Assembly (NCBI GenBank): GCA_037126765.1
Contig: JBBCBC010000016.1
Span: 15,922,728-15,986,727, forward strand
Length of the DNA stretch: 64,000 nucleotides
Source of the DNA: Stenogyne calaminthoides
Lineage: Eukaryota > Streptophyta > Magnoliopsida > Lamiales > Lamiaceae
Direction: 5' to 3'
Shown here: one piece after another, positions 35,364 to 47,765 of the stretch
How positions within the stretch are numbered: the stretch's first letter is position 1
How the letters are laid out: every line of letters starts with the position of its first letter
Notes under the pieces: generated by a model
What the model was told of the DNA's origin: nothing
Databases searched by the model: none
What the model saw: only the letters and a program-made list of their open reading frames with translations
Translations under genes and position numbers: made by a program

Positions 35364-38300
35364 TAGAGTCAATCACCTACATGTCTTACCCCTAGACCAT
35401 CAAATGTCTAGTGTGTACATGAACACTCAGTGTTTTGGTGAAAGGGTCTACCAAATTAAATATGTGGGAATACATTTTAATTATATTTCTCCTATCCTTA
35501 TGATCTCTGATCAAATGATAAGTCCGGTACATGCTCGCTTATGCTTGTTGATCTCGGCCTTTTTTTGCATGCAATTGCACCAAAGATTGTCTCAATAAAA
35601 ATTTTATTAGATAACTGCACTTTAACTACCCCTGGTTCTCTTAAAAACTATAAAATCCAGACAAACCTCTGAGGCTTCGACATGCCAATGTACTCAACTT
35701 CGGTTCTTGAATCTACGGTCCTTTTGCTTGAGCTATTCCAACCGAATTCTTCATTATTGAGAGTGAAACGAAACCGACCCGCGTGATTTGTAATCATCAA
35801 AGCTCCAGATTGAAACTTCAGGTCACCTAAAATTAAATACTACTAGTTCGATCGCCCACTATAGACAAGTAAACATTCTTAGTTCATCTAAGATACTTCG
35901 ACGGTCTTGACAAAGAATCCAAAGGAGACTCACCCGGATTCTCACTGGTATTTACCAAATGATGTTGATAACAGAGGGCCACGCTTTGGCCTCGCAAAGT
36001 CACGACGCATATGAATGAACCCAATTGCATATGCATATGGGACATCTTTCATGTGCTTGATATTAGCTTTCAAATGTAAAGGACAATCCTTCTTTTGATA
36101 GCTTTATCCCATGATTTGCCGATAGAGACCCTCTCTTAGAGTTCTCCATCGCAAAAACACTTCAACATCTTGTTCACATAGGTGGATCAGGGCGTTTCAA
36201 CATCCTCTTGATCTATCTCTTTGATCTTGATCCCTAAGATGAAGTTAGCTTCACAAAGATCCTTCACCATGAAGGTCTTTTGATAATTAATCTTCAATCG
36301 GATCAGATAATCGGATATTGTTTCTCAAAATCAATGTGTCATCGACATACACGCATTATGAAAACAATATTCTTCCCATCTGTGTTTACAATAAACACAA
36401 GGATCTTCCGAATTTGATGAAGTCAAAAGACTTGATAGCCTCATCAAATTGATATTCCAACTCCTAGAAGCTTGCTTTCAATCCATAAATGGATATCTTT
36501 AGCTTGCATACTAGATTAGAATTTTACCTAGATGTGAAACCTTCCGGTTAAGTCATAAACACTTCCTTATCAATGTTTCCATTGAGGAAAGTTGTTTTGA
36601 CATCCATATGTCAAATCTCATAATCACAAAGGTGCTACTATCGCAAGTAAAAATTCAATGGACTTGATTTTGCAACCGTGAGAGAAGGTCTCATCATAGT
36701 CAATGCCTTCGCTGACTATAACCCTTCGCCACCAACCTAGCTTTGTAGGTTTGTACTTTGTCATTTACAAATGGGTCTAACCCGTTTAGGTAACTCAACC
36801 AAGTCCAAGACTTGATTGGTGTACATCGAGTCCATCTCGGATTTCACGGTTTATGCCACTTCCCCGAATCAATATCTAATATCGCTTTCGAGTAAGTATT
36901 AGATCTACCTTATCCGGTATGTCCACATTAATTAGTTCCTCCAAGAGGTAAATCAGATCTAATGGGCGGATTACAATTCCTAATATACTTACTTGAGTCA
37001 GGTTGTGCAGCCGCATATTCCGATCGCGAAAAATTTTGTGGTGCATCGATTTCATCAATGTCCCAAGAGTCCTCAAGAGCTACACTTTCAGATGCCTCTC
37101 AAGGAGTTTGAACTATGTTGTTCTCATTCAGCCCACTTGAGGTTCTCAGACCGCAAGCCTACTCCACCACGCCCCACCGGGTCAAGACGATCACCTAGCG
37201 AAAGACTCCCACTGTGAAAGTTGTTGAATGCTCCCACTGATTCCTTGTCATGTTGCTTTGACAATATATCAATCTCTTTGTTAATTTGTGGTTCTTGAAT
37301 ATCTTCAAGTTCTATCAACTTACGACCTTGTTCCTTAAAGGCATAGTCTTCTGGAGGAACTTGATTCCGCCTAAAAAATCAATCAACGATTATTTCTCAA
37401 GAGATAGAGGTGATATCCTTTAGTTTCCTTAGATATCCCACAAAAGTAACCCTTTTCACCTTTGATTCCAACTTGTTTGCAGTAAGCATCCTTTTCACAA
37501 TCACAAAAAAGCAACCCCATGTTTAATATGTGTAAAAGTTGGCTTCTTGCCACACCATGGTTCATATGGTGTATGTTCAACCGATTTAGATGGAATCCTA
37601 TTCAAAATGTAAATTGAGGTTTGTAACGCATATGCCATAAGAATGTTGGAAGATAGGAAAAGCACCTCATAGACCTCACAATGTCTAACAGGGTTCGGTT
37701 TCTCCTCTCGGACACACCGTTCATTTGAGGTGTTCCGGGAGGATTCCATTTTGACTGGATTCCATGTAATTTCAAGTAATCAATGAATTTGTATAAGGTA
37801 TTCACCTCCTCCCATCCGATCGAAGAGTCTTATACTCTTACCAAGTTGTTTTTCTACTTCAGCCTTAAACTCTTTGAATTTTCTCAAAAGATTTGAATTT
37901 GTGTTTTATAAGATACACGTATCCATATCATGAGAAATCATCAGTAAAATTGATCAAGTATACGAAGTGAACCCTAGCTAGAGTGGACATTGTCCACAAA
38001 CATCGTTGTAGATCAACTCTAGAACTTATTTGGCATGCACCCATTTCCCAGAAAAGGGTATGTTGATCATCTTGCCCATGAGATAAGATTCACAATCTCC
38101 ATAAGACTCACAGTCGAATGGGGTTAAGTAGTCTAACTTTCTTAACCTTGTAATTCTTTTCTCGTTTACATGTTCAAGTTCTACAATGCCATAAGTAAGT
38201 CAGGTTTTCATGATTACTAAGTTTGAGTATTTTCTTTTGTATATTGAGAACATCATGTCCATAATGCAACAAATGTATGTTGCAAGTAATAAAAAGAACT

Positions 38301-38581
38301 AGATGACAATCATTAAGTTCTAATCTTCAAAGGGTAAGTCTAACACATAAGTCCCCACACGTTCAGTAGCAACTCTTGCTCCATTTTCACATGTAAGACG
38401 ACTTCACCCGCCCTAACTGCCCTATGACACATGAGCCCCTTTTCACATTAGTGCAAATGTGAGAGCCATATCCAGTATCCAATACAAAGTAGTTAGCGCT
38501 ATTAGTGGACATGTTTATCTTAATAACAAACATACATGTTCTAGTGCTAGAAGCACCTAGTGTCTTCTTTTCAGCAATCAA
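35364..38581 (-). pseudogene. pol: D-element pol: protease, integrase, RT, RNase H
   Basis: Minus-strand polyprotein in copia order. Protease DTG at 38471-38479 in YFVLDTGYGSHICTN. Integrase: a DRMGGGEYL remnant (about 37810-37835), GTPQMNGVSERRNRTLLDIV with the catalytic Glu at 37707-37709, then TSIYILNRIPSKSVEHTPYE and the C-terminal GEKGYFCGISKETKGY. Linker and RT from about 37076 down to 36230, with IPDKVDLILTRKR and GIDYDETFS legible. The catalytic YVDD is not readable. RNase H remnant at 36020-35400. The frame is broken throughout. Confidence 0.8.
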
Positions 38582-39350
38582 AACCTTACAGTCCTTCTTC
38601 GAATGCCTTCTTCTACTTATAGTAGAGGCACATATCCTTATCTACCCGCTCCTTCTTTTGAACACCATCTTAGTGACAGTAACTCAAAAGTCTTGAGTAC
38701 GCTAGATGTTTAGCATGGTCAAGATTTTGCCTTATTCATATTGTAGTTCGCAAACGGCTAAAATATGAATTCGAGCAATCGAGGATAAGATAAAATGAAA
38801 ACGTTGGTCTTTTAGCTCAAAGCCTAAATTACCAAGTTTATCAATTATGCTTCATCATTAGCATATGAGATGAAATTTTCCCTTCTTTAGCTAACTGGCA
38901 TCTGAACAAATCTCTCATCACTTCATAAATCTCAAAATGAGATTCAATCAAAGAGATCTTTCGATGCCGGAGCATCTAGAAGAGATCCATTTTCTCATGT
39001 CGCCTCGTATATATCGAGAGTCATGCCAACAACATCACACATTGAGCCCGAAGCATCCTCTGATGCTTCTTCCGAGTCAAGCACGCCAAATGTGGCGCCC
39101 TCGTAGTACCAACCTTTAAGAGTAATCGATATACGTGTCCAACACATACTCAATGTTTTTCGCTTTAGCACCAAACACATGTTTTGTCACCCGTAAAAAT
39201 TTGGCCTAGCCAATTTAGTTTGTTTCAAAACACATCTCAATAACAGCTTATACATTTCAACTAACCAAGAGAAATAAAATAAAATGGGAATTAAACACAT
39301 AATTCCTATGATCAATATTCAAAGAATCAAAATAAACATGGCCTTTTTTT
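38582..39350 (-). pseudogene. gag: D-element gag
   Basis: Located by position upstream (minus strand) of the protease. A 61-codon frame at 38995-39180 (SMCWTRISITLKGWYYEGA) and surrounding fragments are consistent with a capsid reading. A degraded zinc knuckle lies near 38590-38640 (remnant of Cys...His-Ser-Lys-Lys-Asp-Cys). No start codon can be fixed; the limit at 39350 follows an A-rich stretch (T-run on plus at 39345-39352). Confidence 0.45.
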
Positions 39351-40111
39351 TGTTTATTTTGTCTCCATTATTTTCACATATTCAACGACTTCATCGAAGA
39401 ATACGAATTTATATCTAATATAAATTATAATGGACTAGATCCACATTCCTACTATCATAATCCAAATGAGGGCCGATCATTACAATAAGATAACCGGTAG
39501 GTCTCCAAACCAATTGCAAAACTCGCAATTTAGTTTGTTTAACCTAGTTCGACTGATGTCACTTATCCTTTGTTCACGAGGCTAGCTAAACAAAGTTAAG
39601 TTGGTTTACAACCATCAAGCTTGCGACATTTCATGCCCCTATAAAAGTCCCGCTAGATGTAGATTCGAGCAAAAAACGAGGTCTTTAAGTACTTATTGAA
39701 CGAAATCTCCTAAGCATTTTTAATTTTGATGGGAGACATCTTATCAAATTAATGATAAAACCATATTTTAGTGAGGAACATTTTAAAGGCGGGGGTATTA
39801 ATTACTTAATCGAGATCCAACATGTTAATCTACATCACATTTGAGCAATTATTATCGCCGCCACCCACCCAAACATGATATATAATGACTAACAAATATT
39901 TGGACGCCGCTTACCCAAACAATTAATACTATCCGACAAATTATCGGGCGCCACCCAAAACAATTATAATGCGGATCAGAAAACGCGTTAATCTAATTAA
40001 TTTAAATAAGTTAACCAAGTGATTTTAATAATCATCAAGATTATTAAACAAAATTCAAAATTCAATTTTAATTTTATTTAATCCAATTTCAATCAATTAT
40101 TAAAACATAAT
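39351..40111 (-). other. D-element leader, proximal part
   Basis: AT-rich, no coding sequence seen. Around 39850-39970 it holds three loosely similar units with GCCGCC-ACCC-CAAACA. It ends with the target site ataat (40107-40111) of the three-LTR array. Confidence 0.5.
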
Positions 40112-41503
40112 TGTTGGTCCCGGTGGGAAAACCCATTTTGCGCGTGCGGAAGCAAAACATTTCGTTGCGGTGCATATAAAATGCGGGTGAAGGAATGGTG
40201 ATTCCAGATTTTTCTTTTTTGAGTTCATGTGTTGTGTCTTGCTTATAATCGAATGCGCATTTACAAGATAAGAACGTAAAAGCAAAGAAACAAAACAACA
40301 ATGTATAGTGGTTCTGGAGACTCAAGCTCCTACATCCACTCTCCCCTGCTCCTAGGGAAATTCCTTCAAACACTTCCTAAGGCTTTCTCGACTACCTCTC
40401 GAAGTTTACTAACCTTTACAACTTTGAGCTTTCGACTACCTCTCAGTTTTACTAACTCAAACCGGACTTATCACCCTCTCTCGCCTAGATGTTTAACGAG
40501 TTCACACTCCAATCGGGACTTATAACCCTCACTGGATCGCCTAACAACTACCTCACTTCACCACTAGTTATCTCTTACGAGAATGGGTTTGGGTTTGGTG
40601 TTGTTCTCCAACTATGGTGAGATTTTCCTTACATTTGTTTAGCCTCAATGCTAAGGTTGGGAAAATCTCTCTGCCGCAGGATACATCGGGGTTGCTTAGA
40701 TTGGGTTCCTGAACACTCTTTCAATATATGTGTATATCTACGACTTGTGTTCTATGGTGTGAAAGCTTCGAGTATATGTTCTCTTAGCTCAGAGCATCGC
40801 TTTTGCTATCTTCTTCGTGACTTTCACACGTAATAATGAAGGAAGAACTTGTATTTATAGTGTGGATTTGAATGTTACCGCTGGAGAGAATCACATTCAA
40901 ATCCATACTATTCTTTGTAAGTTCTCGCAGCCTTTTCAGTCGGGTTGTTTTCCTCTCATCGTCCATGTCACCGGATTCCAACGGCTATATTCCTCGCTTT
41001 CTTCGCCGAAACATTCAGTTATATCGAAAGATTCAAGACATTACCGAAGTCTTCGAGAATTACGGTCTTCAAAGATCCTTTGTCTTCGCCCTTCATCTCT
41101 TCGCCTTCTAAGTCTTCGTCTTCCGAAGTCTTCAGAGATATACTGATTGATATACTGAGTCTTCATATCGAAGTCTTTAGTTTCGCCTTCATCGAAGTCT
41201 TTCGCTTTCAATTTCATATCGAAGTCTTGATTCTTAGTTTCATATCGAAGTCTTTAGTTTCTCCACATCGAGTCTTCAAAAACTTCGCTTACATCGAAAC
41301 TTCGCTTTTCATATAAACTTATCGAAGTCTTCGTAATCTTCGTAATCTATCCCGATCTATATCTACGACTATACACGGTGCAAATAACATCCCTAACACT
41401 CTAAAACCAATCATGACTATCTATCAAGATTATCCCGAACATGTCATACTCAGGGGTTTTGGGATCTAATCAAAATCTTCTTTATTAAATTCATTTCCCA
41501 ACA
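40112..41503 (-). repeat. Array LTR 1 (3'-most on minus strand)
   Basis: 1392 bp; minus-strand head TGTTGGGAAATG at 41503 and end GGACCAACA at 40112. TATAAATA (minus) at 40852-40859. A minisatellite of about nine 'tatcgaagtctttagttt' type units lies at 41140-41340. Confidence 0.88.
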
Positions 41504-42675
41504 ATTTCCCCCTTTTTGATGATGCCAAAACCATCTTGTTACAACACTTTTAACCTATACTCAGGTTTCAGTTTTTCCTATTACAAGAATGGTATATCTC
41601 TTAACAATCAATTTAGCAATGAATCACCCAACAATTTCATCACCAAATAACAATAATCAGGCATATCAAATATAAAGACATGTAAAAAGATAATGAGGTA
41701 TTATCTTTGAGCATAAAGATAAAGTTTCATTGATGTATGATAGACTATTACGCTTTTATAATGAACTTTTCAAAAGATAAAGACAAAAACATAAAGAATT
41801 ACAAGTCTCCGCCTTGGTCTTCGCCTTTTTTGATCTTCACTTTCTCCTCGGCCTCAGTCTATCCGAGCTCTCGCCGTCTTCAAAGACATAATCGAGTCTC
41901 GTGTCTCTTGATTCAACGGACCTTTGTCCGATCAGCATAATCGACACTCATGCCCGACCGAAGTTCGGCTTTCTTCCGACTTCGTGACATCCCGACCTCG
42001 TGTCTCTCTTACTTATCGACCCCTCGTGTCACTTTTTACTCAAAGCATCCGATTTCTTTTTCGATCCGATCAAATTTCGACTAATCAAATCAACACATCT
42101 TCAGATCAACATATCATAATAGCATCGTCATCATATCGTTAGCATATCGTTTTATCATATCCGATCTCGACGATCTCTTTTTGCTCATCTTCCGATTTTG
42201 GTAACCTTCTTCGATTTGGTTGGTTTTAAATTTTTCACTTCGATTTTCATAATTTCATCGCTTTATTTCGAACTCATTTAATCCATCTAATCTTGATCGC
42301 CTCGGCTCAGAGTCTCGCCCGATCTCGACCATCTACTTTTGATTATGTGAGTTCCCTCAATTTGTTCTTTTTTTTTTCCCCTCAACTTGTTATCTGTAAA
42401 TTATCTTGAATAACACGTTTGATAATGTTTTGGCATAGAAAAATATCCTAACAATTTCTCAATTGATAAAAATGCCAAAACATCAAGATATATGCATTTT
42501 TAAAGAAAACGGGTTTTTCTTTAAAAGATATGTTCAGTGGTCACTCCGAAATTAGTGAACCTTTTGAACTCCTCGCTTGATACCAATTGTTGGTATCGAT
42601 CGAGACAGTTTAAAAAAATAGATATGCTCAAAGCGATCACCAAAAGTAATCTTTTGAGCACCGCCCGATACCACT
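41504..42675 (-). other. Array internal region 1
   Basis: On the minus strand: primer-like AGTGGTATCG next to LTR 2, a non-coding stretch, a short charged coding-like stretch (about 42100-42340), and finally the purine tract AAAAAGGGGGAAAT next to LTR 1. No gag, protease, RT or integrase motif. About 90% like internal 2 by eye. Confidence 0.75.
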
Positions 42676-44058
42676 TGTTGGTCCCTTGGGAAAACCCATT
42701 TTATGCAATGAAGCAAAACATTTTGTTGCGTGCATATAAAAATGCGGGTGAAGGAATGGTGATTCCAGATTTTTTCTTTTTGAGCTCATGTGTTGTGGTC
42801 TTGCTTATAATCGAATGCGATGACAAGATAAGAATGTAAAGCAAGAAACAACACAATAATGTATAGTGGGTTCTGAGACTCAAGCTCCTACATCCACTCT
42901 CCCCTGCCTTGTGGAAATTTCTTCAAACACTTCCTAAGGCTTCCCGACTACCTCTCAGAGTTTACTAACCTTTACAACTTTGAGCTTTCCGACTAACTCT
43001 CGTAGTTTACTAACTCAAACCGACTTATCACCCTCTCTCCTCGCCTAGATGTTTAACGAGTTCACACTCCAATCGGGACTTATAACCCTCACTGATTGCC
43101 TAACAACTACCTCACTTCACCACTAGTTATCTCTACGAGAATGGGGTTTGGGTTTGGTGTTGTCTCCAACTATGGTGAGATTTTCCTTACATTTGTTTAG
43201 CCTCAATGCTAAGGTTGGGAAAATCTCTAAGCAGAGGATACATCACGGGTTTCTTTAGATCGGGTTCTAGAACACTCTTTTGAATATATGTGTATATCTA
43301 CAGCACTTGTGTTCTATGGTGTGAAAGCTTGAGTATATGTTCTCTTAGCTCAGAAAGCATCGCTTGCTATCTTCTTCGCACTTTCACACGTAATAATGAA
43401 GGAAGAACTTGTATTTATAGTGTGGATTTGAATGTTACCGTTGAGAGAATCACATTCAAATCCATACTATTCTTTGTAAGTTCCCGCACTTTTCGGTCGG
43501 TTGTCTTCCTCTCATTGGTCCATGTCACCGGATTCCAACGGCTATATTCCTCACTTTCTTCGCTTCTAACATTCAGTTATATTGAGCATTCAAGACATTA
43601 CCGAAGTCTTCGCAGAATTACCGCGTTTCAAGATCCTTTTGCCTTCGCCTTTCAAGATCTTGGCCTTCTAAGTCTTCGGTTGTCTTACGAGTCTTCGAGA
43701 TATACCGATTGATATAACCGAGTCTTCATACCGAAGCCTTTAGTTTCGGTTTCATAACGAGTCTTCGGTTCGCCATACCGAAATTTCTTGATTCTCGGCC
43801 ATACCGAAGCCTTTAGTTTTCACACCGAAGTTTCAAAACTTCGGTTTCATATCAAACTTCCGTTCTTGAAACTTACCGAAGTCTTCGTAATCTTCGGGAT
43901 CTATCCTCGATCTATATCGCCGACTATACACGGTGCAAATAACATCCCTAACACTCTAAAACTAATCATGACTCATCTATCAAGATTATCCCGAATATGT
44001 CATACTCAGGGTTTTGGGATCTAATCAAAATCTTCTTTATTAAATTCATTTCCCAACA
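42676..44058 (-). repeat. Array LTR 2 (middle)
   Basis: 1383 bp, TATAAATA (minus) at 43412-43419, minisatellite at about 43720-43890. It serves both flanking internals, the signature of a tandem LTR element. Confidence 0.88.
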
Positions 44059-45199
44059 ATTTCTTTTTGATGATGCCAAAACCATCTTGTTACAACACTT
44101 TTAACCTATACTGTGTTTTCAGCTTTTTCCTATTACAAGAATGGTATATCTCTTAACAATCAATTCAAAGAATGAATCACCCAACAATTTCATCACCAAA
44201 TAACAATAATCGCATATCAAATATAAAGACATGTAAAAAGATAATGAGGTATTATCTTTGAGCATAAGATAAAGTTTCATTGATGTATGATAGACTATTA
44301 CAAGCCATAATGAACTTTTCAAAAGATAAAGACAAAAACATAAAAGAATTACAAGTCTCCGCCTTGGTCTTCGCCTTCTTTGATCTTCACTTGGCTTCCC
44401 TGGTCTATCCGAGCTCTCAAGATCTTCAAATGACATACCGAAGCTCCTGTCTCTTGATTCAATCTGACCTTGTCCGATCAGCATAATCGACATCTCATGC
44501 CGACCGAGTTCAGTTTTCTTCCGACTTCTATATCCCGACCCTCAGTCACTTTTACCAAAGCTATCTCGATTTCTTTTTGGCACCGATCCGACCAAATTCG
44601 ACTAATCGATCAACACATCTTCGTGATCAACATATCGTAATAGCATCAGTCATCATATCGTTAAGATATCCGGGTTATCATATCCGATCTCGACGAAATT
44701 TTTTGCTCATCTTTCGACGGTAACCTTCTCTTCCGATTCTTCGGTTTTAGCTTTTCACTTCGATTTTGACAAATTTCATCACCGACTTCGAACTCATTTA
44801 TCTCATCCGATCTCGACCGGGCCATCTGCAACCTCGCCCGATCTCGATCATCTACTTTTTGATTCCGCGAGTTCCTCAATTTGTTCTTTTTTGTCCCCTC
44901 AACTTGTTATCCGTGAAATTATCTTGAATAACACAGTTGATAATGTTTTCGCATAGAAAAATATCCTAACAATTTCTCAATTGATAAAGATGCCAAAACA
45001 TCAAGATATATGCATTTTAAAGAAATGGGTTTTTCTTTTAAAAAGATATGTTCAGTGGTCACTCAAATTAGTGAACCTTTTGAACTCCCGCTTTGATACC
45101 AATTGTTGGTTGGGATCGATCGTAGACAGTTTAAAAAATAGATATGCTCAAAGCGATCACTCAAAAAGTAATCTTTTGAGCACCGCTTCCGATACCACT
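44059..45199 (-). other. Array internal region 2
   Basis: 1141 bp, collinear with internal 1: primer-like AGTGGTATCGG at the LTR 3 side and the TTTTGGCATCATC block at the LTR 2 side. The minus-strand frame 44661-44879 is rich in Arg, Lys, Asp and Glu (KLKPKNRKRRLPSKDEQ). The frame at 44119-44493 starts with an acidic then Arg-rich piece. These may be remnants of gag or the env-like ORF. The purine tract has lost its G-run. Confidence 0.7.
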
Positions 45200-46581
45200 T
45201 GTTGGTCCCGTGGAAAACCCATTTTGGCATGCCAAGGAAGAAAACATTTTGTTGCATGTGCATATAAAAAGGGTGAAGGAATGGTGATTCCAGATTTTTC
45301 TTTTTGAGCTCATGTGTTGTGTCTTGCTTATAATCGAACGCGTATGACAAGATAAGAATGTAAAGCAAGAAACAACACAATAATGTATAGTGGTTCGGAG
45401 ACTCAAGCTCCTACATCCACTCTCCCTCGCTCCTAGGAAATTTCTTCAAACACTTCCTAAGGCTTTCTGACTACCTCGTAGTTTACTAACCTTTACAACT
45501 TTGAGCTTTTCGACTACCTCTCAGAGTTTACTAACTCAAATCGGACTTATCACCCTCTCGAACGCCTCTAGATGTTTAACGAGTTCACACTCCAATCGGG
45601 ACTTATAACCCTCACTGATCGCCTGCTAACAACTACCTCACTTCACCACTAGTTATCTCTTGGGGTTTGGGTTTGTGTTGTTCCAACTATGGTGAGATTT
45701 TCCTTACATTTGTTTAAATTTCAATACTAAGGTTGGAAAATATCTCTAAAAATTGATACATCATGGTTTCTTAGGACGGGTTCCTGTAACACTCTTTGAA
45801 TATATGTGTATATCTACAGATTTGTGTTCTATGGTGTGAAAAGCTTGAGTATATGTTCTCTTAGCTCAGAAGCATCGTTCCATATCTTCAAGACTTCCAC
45901 AATGTAATAATGAAGGAAGAACTTGTTTTTATAGTGTGGATTTGAATATTACCGCTTGGAGAGAATCACATTCAAACCCATACTATTCCTTTTGTAAGTT
46001 CGCAGCCTTTTTTCGCGCCATTGTTGTCTTCTCTCATTACCCACGTCATTGGATTCCATCCATTATATTCTCGATTTCTTCGCCGAATATTCGCGCGAGT
46101 ATCTTGAAGCATTGATACATTATCAAGTCTTCGCAATTCTATCAGGCCTTTCAGATCCTTTGTCTTCGGGCCTCTTGATGATCTTGATCTTCTAAGTCTT
46201 GATGTCTTCAGTCTTGAGATATCTTTGATTGATATAATTAGTCTTCATAATCGAAGTCTTTTTTCTCGATTTTACAAGTCTTTCAGTCTTTTGGGCCATT
46301 TAAATACTTCAGATTCTCGCCATACATCGAGGTCTTTAGTTTTCGTTTCATCGAGTTTTGGGAACTTCGGGCCATCTCGAAACTTCTTTCTTCAAACTTA
46401 CCGGAATTTCGCACCATCTTCGAATCTATCCCGATCTATATCCGACGACTATACACTGCAGATAACATCCTCAACACTCTAAAAACCGAATCCCCACTCA
46501 TCTATCAAGATTATCCCAATACGCTATACTCGGGTTTTGGGATCTAATCAAAATCTTCTTTATTAAATTCATTTCCCAACA
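45200..46581 (-). repeat. Array LTR 3 (5'-most on minus strand)
   Basis: 1382 bp. The TATA box is changed to TATAAAAA (minus, near 45925-45932). Its minisatellite at 46240-46400 is the most degraded of the three. Followed by the duplication ataat. Confidence 0.85.
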
Positions 46582-47765
46582 ATAATTAATCCAATTAATT
46601 AATAAGTTAGGTCCAACCTTTTAAAACCCATTATAAAAATTAAAAATATTATTTTCAAAACAAGTTTTAACATATTTTTTTATCCAAACTATCTTTCCAA
46701 AATTTCAGAATTACAAAGTGGCCAAACAAAGCCTTAAGAAAATAATTTCTTTTATTAAAAGCAGGGGCTTTTTGCAATTTCTGAAAAATTTATGGGAGTT
46801 TGCAAACAGGGGCCCGGTGAGAATCAAATTCTCAAACCAAGCCCTCACCATTGACGCAAGGCAAGAGTTCGGCCCATACAACCACCCTTCCAGCACAATG
46901 GTCATCATCCGCTACCTCCCGTCCAAGACATCTGCCATCGGCGTCGCCTCGCGATCTCAGCGGATCGCCGCTGCTTCGGCCCGATTCACGGCAGATCGTC
47001 GCTCATACGCCATGAAAGTGGCAGCTGTGCCGGCGAATTCGCAGCAAATCGCCGCCTCGAGCGAAACCCAGATCGTTGCCATCGCCGAAACGTAGCAGCG
47101 AATCATCACCGTTCCGCGCGATGCGCGACGAATCACCGCCAACGCTTGCGAAATTGCTATCGCCGCCGCCGTCCCACAGCAGTCCAAAGTCGATGGTGGT
47201 TCTAAACCCAATTGAAATTTGGCCGCATCAAGACCGGCGTCTTGTGACCATAGGTCGATCTGGTTTCTGACCATGATCGATGGCCACCGCTTACTTGTTC
47301 TCAGCGGATGGCCGCCGCAGCGAAGCAATCTTGGGGACGCCGAAACGATCATCGCCGCCTCGGTATGATTTCGCAGATCGCCGTCGAGGTAATCACAGCG
47401 CCCGCCGGGTTCCTATCTTTCGCCCAGCGAAATTTGAAACCGCCGACGGCCAGTGGCGGCGGCGTTCAGCTCTGGTTGTGCTGCGATGGTTTCAATCAAA
47501 ATTGTTTCACCATCACCAGAAATTAATTTGGTCAATTAGGCGATGGAGGCTGATTTGTGTATTGAATCAGGCGATAGTATTCCAAATAAATTTGCACAGA
47601 TATTGATTCAACTATTCATTCAACTGGGTATGGATTTTATTCCAATAATCAATTGAATATTAATAAACAAATCAAATTTGCATTATTAATAGTGATTTCA
47701 GGCAAATAAAATACCCACGAAAATTACGCAATAAATCAAGAGCACGGGCTTTCCTGCACAATCAC
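46582..47765 (-). other. D-element leader, distal part with GC-rich island
   Basis: AT-rich to about 46790, then sharply GC-rich at 46860-47500. Frames on both strands here (125 and 131 codons) reflect composition, with no recognised domain. Next to the LTR a degraded Met-type primer site reads GGAAAGCCCGTGCTCTTG on the minus strand (compare TGGTATCAGAGCCCGTGCTC). Confidence 0.55.

Larger units (their letters stand above)
40112..46581 (-). mobile_element. Three-LTR array of a non-autonomous Sirevirus-related element
   Basis: 6470 bp on the minus strand in the order LTR, internal, LTR, internal, LTR. It is flanked as a whole by one perfect target duplication ataat (40107-40111 and 46582-46586). 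LTRs are 1392, 1383 and 1382 bp; internals 1172 and 1141 bp. The LTR head (TGTTGGGAAATGAATTTAATAAAG) and first ~90 bp, the primer site AGTGGTATCG and the purine tract with upstream TTTTGGCATCATCAAAAA are close to those of the Sirevirus-like element. Internals lack gag-pol. Confidence 0.88.

Noticed and set aside
36000..36400. A possible host gene fragment in readable stretches between decayed D-element blocks.
   Set aside because: The minus strand gives RT and RNase H remnants in the expected order, so no host gene is needed to explain it.
41140..41340. Regularly spaced short repeats that could suggest a CRISPR-like array.
   Set aside because: The units are imperfect, contiguous minisatellite in a plant LTR without unique spacers.
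46718..47352. Overlapping 125- and 131-codon frames on opposite strands, possible captured host gene.
   Set aside because: Composition of the GC-rich D leader explains both; no domain or intron structure was seen. Kept only as a leader island.
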